A stretch of 25,962 nucleotides of DNA from CAYNFH01 sp964396385 (GTDB lineage Bacteria; Armatimonadota; Chthonomonadetes; Chthonomonadales; CAJBBX01): the NCBI GenBank assembly GCA_964396385.1, contig CAYNFH010000077.1, forward strand, positions 1-25,962, given 5' to 3'. Made by a program: the position numbers and the translations under genes. Under the pieces are notes generated by a model. The model was given only the letters and a program-made list of their open reading frames with translations, had not been told where the DNA came from and made no database searches. Positions 22,502 to 25,962 of this stretch are shown piece after piece; position 1 is the stretch's first letter; each line of letters begins with the position of its first letter.

Positions 22502-22547
22502 AGCTCGTTCTGGGCGCCGTCTTGCACGCCGGGAGAGAAAACAAAAA

Positions 22548-22571
22548 CCCTTTCCCGGTCGCGGGAAAGGG
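22548..22571 (-). terminator. Intrinsic terminator of the M-box expression platform
   Basis: A perfect 10-bp stem CCCTTTCCCG/CGGGAAAGGG with a 4-nt loop, followed on the minus strand by GTTTTTGTTTTC. It begins 55 nt after the aptamer 3' end. In known M-box OFF switches magnesium binding favours such a terminator. Confidence 0.88.
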
Positions 22572-22625
22572 CGGCTTCGCCTGGTACGGGCGCGCACCGA
22601 TAGCGCGCCGAACTCCGGCTGCCAT

Positions 22626-22794
22626 TCCCCGCTCGTACAAGTTTCGGCACCGCGCACCGTCAGAGACCTCCGGGGTCTCAGCCACTTTGAGCAAACCCTT
22701 AATCCGGGAATGCCTGGTCTACCTGTTTGCAGTGGTCTCTCGACCCTGCCCGGCAGTGGCCTGTGTGTTACGCGGGAGCCTCGCCTACCGAGGA
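22626..22794 (-). promoter_or_regulatory. M-box (ykoK) magnesium riboswitch
   Basis: On the minus strand the conserved blocks appear in order: GGTAGGCGAGGCTCCC (consensus GUUAGGUGAGGCUCCU), ACACAGGCCACTGCC, GGTCGAGAGACC, AAACAGG, and near the end GTGCCGAAACTTGTACGAGC (consensus GUGCUAAAGCUCUACGA). The closing stem is TCCTCG (22789-22794) with CGGGGA (22626-22631), including one wobble pair. The order, spacing and closing stem match the B. subtilis mgtE M-box. These RNAs sense Mg2+ and usually lower expression of Mg2+ transporters when it is high. Here no Mg2+ transporter follows. Confidence 0.9.
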
Positions 22795-22832
22795 CTCCTG
22801 ATTGTTCTGGGCACATGTACCCAGCGCATTGA

Positions 22833-22861
22833 ATTGTATCGGCTATATCAGAGCCTGTCAA
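22833..22861 (-). promoter_or_regulatory. Sigma-70-type promoter of the M-box transcript
   Basis: TTGACA (22856-22861) and TACAAT (22833-22838) separated by exactly 17 bp on the minus strand, a near-consensus promoter. Transcription would start near 22826, about 30 nt ahead of the aptamer. A small hairpin CTGGG/CCCAG lies in that interval. Confidence 0.85.
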
Positions 22862-22873
22862 TAGCCGAGTAGC

Positions 22874-22942
22874 ATCACGGGCGTCGTTCTGCAGGTCCAT
22901 CTTGGCCCGCTGCAGCGCGCGGAGGGCCTGCCAGAGCTGCAG
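22874..22942 (-). pseudogene. Partial duplicate of the 24236-24529 secreted protein gene
   Basis: About 67 bases closely match the coding strand of 24323-24388 within the secreted helical protein gene. The fragment encodes LWQALRALQRAKMDLQNDARD in the same frame as LWQALHALQRAKMDLQNGARD there. Both ends are lost: there is no start or signal peptide, and the frame runs into the M-box promoter. It is a duplication remnant. Confidence 0.8.
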
Positions 22943-22967
22943 TACGTTTCATTTAGATTGTGGAGTT

Positions 22968-23162
22968 CTATGCTGCGATCCTGTGCTTGAGCAGCAGCAA
23001 CAAGAGCGCCAGGAGCGGAACTGCTACGCTGAGGAGGTCGAACAGGTGCGCTCCAGCCGCCCGCCGGAACGTGGCACAGTTGTGGCAGTGCGGGCAGCGC
23101 GCCTCGCGCAGGCTCGCCCGGCGGTTACAGATTGGGCACGAGACAAACAGGATACGTCTCAT
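22968..23162 (-). CDS. Zinc-ribbon plus single-TM miniprotein (type 2)
   Basis: A 64-aa protein: C-x2-C (SCPICNRR), then C-x2-C-x2-C (RCPHCHNCATF), followed by FDLLSVAVPLLALLLLLLKHRIAA, one membrane helix. The short Cys clusters suggest a zinc ribbon on the cytosolic side. ATG at 23162 follows GGGAGGAGACCCCTG; the longer frame from 23210 starts upstream of that site. It lies 98 bp downstream of another zinc-ribbon miniprotein on the same strand, so they are probably co-transcribed. A decayed copy is at 25287-25427. Function unknown. Confidence 0.75.
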   Translation of the reverse strand: MRRILFVSCPICNRRASLREARCPHCHNCATFRRAAGAHLFDLLSVAVPLLALLLLLLKHRIAA

Positions 23163-23260
23163 CAGGGGTCTCCTCCCAGGATACAGGGGGGCAAAGAGCC
23201 CCGGGGTCAATTACCTTCAATGGACGGCGGTGGGGGCAGCGAGTGCATCCGCCCCCTTCA

Positions 23261-23467
23261 TTACCCGTGAAAGATTCCGGCGATCAGCCCTCCCAGGAAC
23301 TGACGCAGCCCCTGCCACTCGAAGATCGCAGCGCTCAGGAGTGCCACGAGCGTGATTCGGGCGAGCAGGTAACCCCACATTCGCAGAGAGGAGTGCCGGC
23401 TACCGCAATAGGCGCACCGGCCGGCGGCAGACGGCACAGGATTGGCGCAGGAACGACAGATGCCCAC
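23261..23467 (-). CDS. Zinc-ribbon plus single-TM miniprotein (type 1), GTG start
   Basis: A 68-aa protein with GICRSCANPVPSAAGRCAYCG (two C-x2-C pairs, zinc-ribbon spacing), then GYLLARITLVALLSAAIFEWQGL (membrane helix) and a Gly/Phe-rich end (FLGGLIAGIFHG). GTG at 23467 was chosen because GGAGGT lies 6-7 nt upstream and the domain begins there. The longer frame from ATG 23614 starts inside the promoter sequence shared with 25734-25785, so its first 49 residues are not credible. Probably the first gene of a two-gene unit with 22968-23162. Confidence 0.72.
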   Translation of the reverse strand: MGICRSCANPVPSAAGRCAYCGSRHSSLRMWGYLLARITLVALLSAAIFEWQGLRQFLGGLIAGIFHG

Positions 23468-23562
23468 TACGACACCTCCATGGTTCTTGGCGTCAGGGCC
23501 GAGGGATGTGCGAGGCGGTCCAGCAGGATTACCTGCTTTGAGAACTGGCGTCGGGGATAGGA

Positions 23563-23614
23563 GCGGTATGCCAGGGACGAAAGGATTATAACCTCGCAAA
23601 CCAATTATTCGCAA
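23563..23614 (-). promoter_or_regulatory. Promoter repeat, copy 1 (TTGCGA-18-TATAAT)
   Basis: On the minus strand TTGCGA (23609-23614), an 18-bp spacer and TATAAT (23585-23590). The 35 bp at 23563-23597 match 25734-25768 at 33 positions, including the -10 box and the first transcribed bases (TTTCGTCCCTGGCATACCGC). It drives the zinc-ribbon genes. About 96 nt of leader precede the GTG. Confidence 0.7.
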
Positions 23615-23785
23615 CCCTCAAGCGCCCAAGTTTGGAGAATCGCAGCACTGACGTCCCACCGCCGACGCTACCGTTACGGGGCGTAGCATCATAGGCATCT
23701 GTGGCCAGATTCAGCCGGGGCGCAGGAATCTCACTGCGTAGAGGTCGGCCATTTCAAGTGGCTCGCGGGGAAGTTCAAAGAGAAC
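23615..23785. other. Intergenic region with no supported gene
   Basis: This stretch lies between the promoter of the zinc-ribbon pair and the terminator of the 55-aa gene. I see no start with a ribosome-binding site, no repeat matching elsewhere in the window, and no RNA signature. Confidence 0.4.
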
Positions 23786-23805
23786 GGGCCGCCTGGCGGC
23801 GGCCC
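23786..23805 (-). terminator. Intrinsic terminator of the 55-aa membrane protein gene
   Basis: A perfect 8-bp GC-only stem GGGCCGCC/GGCGGCCC with a 4-nt loop, 30 nt beyond the stop codon, followed on the minus strand by GTTCTCTTTGAACTTCC. Confidence 0.7.
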
Positions 23806-23835
23806 CTCGGACGATGCCCGGCGTACAGCGCGTCG

Positions 23836-24003
23836 CTAGAACAATTGGTTCACGCGGCCCAGGATGCCTATGACGAGCACCAAAACCACGAAGGCTATGA
23901 TCAGGTGCCAGGGCTGCACACCAGCCGGCTCATCGGCCCTGGCGGTGCGCTTCCTGGACTCCTTTGGGGCGTTCATCTTTGAGCGGTCCAGAACAACCGG
24001 CAT
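23836..24003 (-). CDS. 55-aa single-TM membrane protein
   Basis: ATG at 24003 follows GAGGT by 6-7 nt. The product is MPVVLDRSKMNAPKESRKR..., a basic N-terminus, then WHLIIAFVVLVLVIGILGRVNQLF, one membrane helix near the C-terminus. The gene is bracketed by a good promoter (24030-24058) and a terminator (23786-23805), which supports it as a real stand-alone small gene. An internal ATG at codon 10 would give 46 aa but lacks as good a site. Not recognised; a regulatory or stabilising membrane peptide is possible. Confidence 0.65.
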   Translation of the reverse strand: MPVVLDRSKMNAPKESRKRTARADEPAGVQPWHLIIAFVVLVLVIGILGRVNQLF

Positions 24004-24029
24004 ATCAGTACCTCGCTGGTATGGGAAGG

Positions 24030-24058
24030 TTTTTACGCTACATTTCCGATTCTGTCAG
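24030..24058 (-). promoter_or_regulatory. Promoter of the 55-aa gene
   Basis: CTGACA (24053-24058), a 17-bp spacer, and TAAAAA (24030-24035) on the minus strand, 26 nt ahead of the ATG. The -35 matches consensus at five positions and the -10 at four. Confidence 0.55.
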
Positions 24059-24174
24059 ATGAGGCGCCCACGCATACTGCGAAGAATACCGGAAAGAGAT
24101 CCCGCCACGTTCGGCTGGCAAGGAAATGTACATACCCACCGGCCAAATGCATCCTATAGGGGCTCCAAAGACAA

Positions 24175-24209
24175 CAGAGGCATCCGGGTCCAGTGTCCGG
24201 ATGCCTCTG
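24175..24209 (-). terminator. Intrinsic terminator after the secreted helical protein gene
   Basis: A perfect 13-bp stem CAGAGGCATCCGG/CCGGATGCCTCTG with a 9-nt loop, 26 nt after the stop, followed on the minus strand by TTGTCTTTGG. One of the strongest hairpins in the window. Confidence 0.85.
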
Positions 24210-24235
24210 AGTTGTCCTGCGGTGGATCAGTCTGG

Positions 24236-24529
24236 CTAGTTCTTGTCGGCCTTGAGGGCGGCGTGGATCTCCTGGATGGCCTGCTCGGTGAGCTCCTCCG
24301 CCTTGGCGCGGTGGCCGTCGAAGTCACGGGCGCCGTTCTGCAGGTCCATCTTGGCCCGCTGCAGCGCGTGCAACGCCTGCCAGAGCTCCGGATGCCGCTC
24401 GCGGCGCTGGTGCTTCATGGGGCCGGGAGCGGGCGGCGGGTTCTGGCCGGACTGGGCCGAGACGCCGAGGGCGCAGGAACCGCCAAAGACTGCCATAAGG
24501 CCGCTGAGGGCCAGGATTCGCGTACGCAT
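24236..24529 (-). CDS. Secreted small helical protein
   Basis: A 97-aa protein with a signal peptide (ILALSGLMAVFGGSCALGVSAQS; a Cys is present, but no clear lipobox). A Pro/Gly linker and His/Arg-rich stretch precede two helices: HPELWQALHALQRAKMDLQNGARDFDGHRAKAEELTEQAIQEIHAALKADKN. Proteins of this kind, with a D-x-x-G-H-R motif between amphipathic helices, occur in several environmental phyla without known function. ATG at 24529 has AAGGAG about 10 nt upstream, and a strong terminator follows. A fragment of a second copy is at 22874-22942. Confidence 0.82.
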   Translation of the reverse strand: MRTRILALSGLMAVFGGSCALGVSAQSGQNPPPAPGPMKHQRRERHPELWQALHALQRAKMDLQNGARDFDGHRAKAEELTEQAIQEIHAALKADKN

Positions 24530-24679
24530 TTGTTTGTGTCTCCTTGGTCGTGTTGGTGGCGCTTGGAGCGAGCGGCTATTGGGGACTCAGGTACTGGCTT
24601 TCCCAGAGTGTAGTTCGGTACGATCGCATTCTAGCCGTACCTGGTGTTACTGCCAGATTCCCCCTGCATTGTGGTCGCT

Positions 24680-24712
24680 CCCCGGCCACATAGTCGCTTA
24701 GACGGGCCGGGG
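24680..24712 (-). promoter_or_regulatory. GC-rich hairpin downstream of the pseudopilin gene
   Basis: CCCCGGCC/GGCCGGGG, perfect 8-bp arms with a 17-nt loop, 34 nt after the pseudopilin stop. No T tract follows on the minus strand, so termination would not be of the standard intrinsic type. The rest of 24530-24745 shows nothing else. Confidence 0.35.
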
Positions 24713-24745
24713 CCGGCGAAGTTCAGTCTGCTCGTAGAGAATCTT

Positions 24746-25153
24746 TTAGTCGCTATCGATGCCGGGCGCGAAGCCGCCGTGGCGCGGTCTGGTGCAGGAG
24801 ATAACGAGGCCTCCGGAAGGGACCGTCGTGCCGTTGTTCGCCGTGGCCGTCCCATCGGAGATGGTGACGCTGTAGGTGCCGCCGCGGGGGCAGACCGGTG
24901 TTGCGCCCAGATCCGTGTTGAGCAGGCTCAGGTCCGTAGTGTAAGCGTGGGTCGAGCTTCGGGTGCGGTAAGCCGCCTCGGCATTTGCGATGGACTGCAT
25001 GTTGGCTCTACAGGCCCGCTTATCCGCGTTGGCAACCGCGCCAAGGTACAGCGGCAGCGCCACGGACATGAGGATGGCCAGGATCAGGATGACGATCAGG
25101 AGCTCGATCAGGGTGAACCCGCCTACGCGGCGGCGCATGGCTGAAGGCTGCAT
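24746..25153 (-). CDS. Type II secretion/type IV pilin-like pseudopilin (GspG-type N-terminus)
   Basis: A 135-aa protein with the prepilin signal MRRRVGG|FTLIELLIVILILAILMSVALPLYLGAV. The peptidase would cut after Gly and methylate Phe, and Glu+5 is present. The short globular part (KRACRANMQSIANAEAAYRTRSSTHAYTTDLSLL) is like GspG-type pseudopilins, with a Ser/Thr/Gly-rich end. ATG at 25153 (MQPSAMRRR) has GAGAGGAA about 9 nt upstream; the longer frame from 25213 is less likely. It would be inserted in the inner membrane and assembled into a pseudopilus, or serve as a minor pilin. No assembly ATPase or secretin is nearby. Confidence 0.9.
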   Translation of the reverse strand: MQPSAMRRRVGGFTLIELLIVILILAILMSVALPLYLGAVANADKRACRANMQSIANAEAAYRTRSSTHAYTTDLSLLNTDLGATPVCPRGGTYSVTISDGTATANNGTTVPSGGLVISCTRPRHGGFAPGIDSD

Positions 25154-25286
25154 GGTGTCAGTTCCTCTCCGGCAGCCGCGGCACGACGGACTGTCTGGTC
25201 TAGGTAGACTCAATCGAACAAACGTGTCGCAGTCCGATTATTGGAGTGGGGTGACGGAATCGTTAGGGTGCGGTCGACTGCCTGGC

Positions 25287-25427
25287 GAGTTCCACGCTGG
25301 GATGCTGTGCTTCAAGAGCAGCAACATGGGGCCAGGAGCGGAACTGCTATGGTGAGGAGGACGAACAGGTGCGCTCCAGCCGCCCGCCGGAACATGGCAC
25401 GGTTGTGGAAGTGCGGGCAGTGCCATG
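25287..25427 (-). pseudogene. Decayed copy of the zinc-ribbon/TM miniprotein (22968-23162)
   Basis: About 140 bases align with the 3' two-thirds of the functional gene and its downstream flank. The decoded part is CPHFHNRAMFRRAAGAHLFVLLTIAVPLLA. Two of the three Cys in C-x2-C-x2-C are replaced (Phe, Arg), a short indel shifts the frame within the membrane helix, and the 5' end with the first C-x2-C is lost. It is a dead duplicate. Confidence 0.8.
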
Positions 25428-25549
25428 AGCCGCTTCGGGCAGCCTGGAAAGGGTAAGCGGCTGCCCGTCGCGAGCTACGAGCAAAAGGACCATGGTGTAT
25501 GCTCGCACGTTGTTATCGTCGGTTTGCGATGCTATCGCCTGGAGTCCGA

Positions 25550-25723
25550 TCACTTGGGGCGCGGCAAAGGAGTCGCTGGAGCTCGGCTAACGGGCTTATT
25601 CCATCGAGCACAACAGCCAGTTGGCTGGCCCGTACCCAGGTAGGCCCAGGCGAGCGCGGCCAGGGCGAGAGTGAGCAGTAGGACGCAGAGGGCGAAGAGG
25701 CCGTAAACAACGCAATACCGCAC
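25550..25723 (-). CDS. Possible 57-aa single-TM protein, GTG start
   Basis: From GTG at 25723 the frame gives a long hydrophobic stretch (YCVVYGLFALCVLLLTLALAALAWAYLG) followed by GTGQPTGCCARWNKPVSRAPATPLPRPK. The start lies only about 33 nt after the TATAAT of the second promoter repeat. No clear Shine-Dalgarno site is visible, and the start codon sits in the loop of an inverted repeat (25715-25740). Composition could produce such a helix by chance, so confidence is moderate to low. Confidence 0.4.
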   Translation of the reverse strand: MRYCVVYGLFALCVLLLTLALAALAWAYLGTGQPTGCCARWNKPVSRAPATPLPRPK

Positions 25724-25733
25724 CGGAAGATGT

Positions 25734-25785
25734 GCGGTATGCCAGGGACGAAAATATTATAACCTCGCGGCCCGATAAATATCAA
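25734..25785 (-). promoter_or_regulatory. Promoter repeat, copy 2 (TTGATA-18-TATAAT), with overlapping inverted repeat
   Basis: TTGATA (25780-25785), 18 bp, TATAAT (25756-25761) on the minus strand. Bases 25734-25768 match the promoter at 23563-23597 at 33 of 35 positions. Just downstream ATACCGCA (25715-25722) and TGCGGTAT (25733-25740) form a perfect 8-bp inverted repeat with a 10-nt loop. One arm is inside the shared repeat and the other is unique to this copy. Confidence 0.7.
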
Positions 25786-25911
25786 CCGCTCAGGCGCCGC
25801 GCAAAAGACTTTGTGAAACTTCATCTCTTCCACGGAACAACAGTCTGGAAGCCTCCTGGACGGTATGGGCCAGGTGGCTACTTACTTCCCACTCTCCCGA
25901 AGGAAGAACAC

Positions 25912-25962
25912 ATGCGAATAACGAAGAACCTGCTCCGCCGCCGCAAGGCCTTCACGCTCATC
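25912..25962 (+). CDS. Pseudopilin or type II secretion-like protein, 5' end only
   Basis: ATG at 25912 follows AAGGAAG. The 17 visible codons read MRITKNLLRRRKAFTLI, a basic leader followed by the start of a prepilin motif (A|FTLI, with Ala instead of the more common Gly before the cut). The window ends before Glu+5. Proteins of this kind with long C-terminal domains (DUF1559-like) are abundant in Armatimonadota and Planctomycetota, but the class cannot be told from this much. Confidence 0.8.
   Translation, partial: MRITKNLLRRRKAFTLI

Noticed and set aside
22445..22900. Minus-strand frames of 90-151 codons across the M-box
   Set aside because: They run through conserved riboswitch and terminator structures and have no protein features.
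23261..23614. Longer 117-aa version of the zinc-ribbon type 1 protein
   Set aside because: Its first residues (MRIIGLRGYNPFVPGIP) are the translated promoter repeat. The similar peptide at 25734-25785 is explained by the same DNA.

Overview
This is a 26-kb stretch of a GC-rich bacterial chromosome with no rRNA, tRNA, CRISPR array or recognisable insertion sequence. Three things point to an Armatimonadota-like or similar environmental bacterium: type II/IV pseudopilins (24746-25153 and the cut gene at 25912), large BTAD/NB-ARC/TPR regulators beginning with a short winged-helix domain, and a subtilase with a C-terminal Trp-Gly-Thr hexapeptide tail. The assignment is an inference from gene content. 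Weak start codons (GTG, TTG) with strong Shine-Dalgarno sites are common, so several starts given here are later than the longest open frame.

Left part (1-5400) has a cyclic-dinucleotide theme. A secreted S8 peptidase is read leftward off the window edge. Its leader carries two tandem GEMM-type (c-di-GMP-I class) riboswitch candidates. Nearby are a decayed HD-GYP-like fragment, an orphan rightward terminator, a response regulator lacking the phospho-acceptor Asp overlapping a KH-domain RNA-binding gene, and convergently a membrane HD-GYP phosphodiesterase.

5.4-10 kb: a leftward series of small genes (YnfA-like membrane protein, DUF190 protein, two tandem paralogues with a Cys/His motif). The second paralogue is apparently cut by an in-frame amber codon. 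Divergent from these is an Aquifex-type aconitate hydratase.

10-18 kb: a duplicated two-gene module. Each copy has a BTAD-NB-ARC-TPR regulator preceded by the same hairpin leader, followed by a membrane-anchored PepSY-like protein. The promoter of each PepSY-like gene has a pair of identical heptamers spaced exactly 11 bp apart, the usual geometry of SARP/BTAD binding sites. The heptamer differs between copies (TGATAGT versus CTTAAAG), which suggests duplicated regulator-target pairs that diverged in specificity.

18-22.9 kb: a tightly coupled leftward operon: unknown 167-aa protein, OprB-like porin, MFS exporter, DUF5678 protein, retropepsin-like aspartyl protease. Three of its four junctions overlap by 1-4 bases. 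Upstream is a complete M-box (ykoK) magnesium riboswitch cassette with consensus promoter, aptamer and intrinsic terminator, followed by an 81-nt extended hairpin. M-box control of a porin/exporter/protease operon would be unusual.

22.9-26 kb: small genes and decayed copies: two zinc-ribbon membrane miniproteins, a degraded third copy, a partial copy of a secreted helical protein, a 55-aa membrane protein with its own promoter and terminator, a pseudopilin, and a 35-bp promoter sequence present twice. This looks like a region of local duplication and decay.
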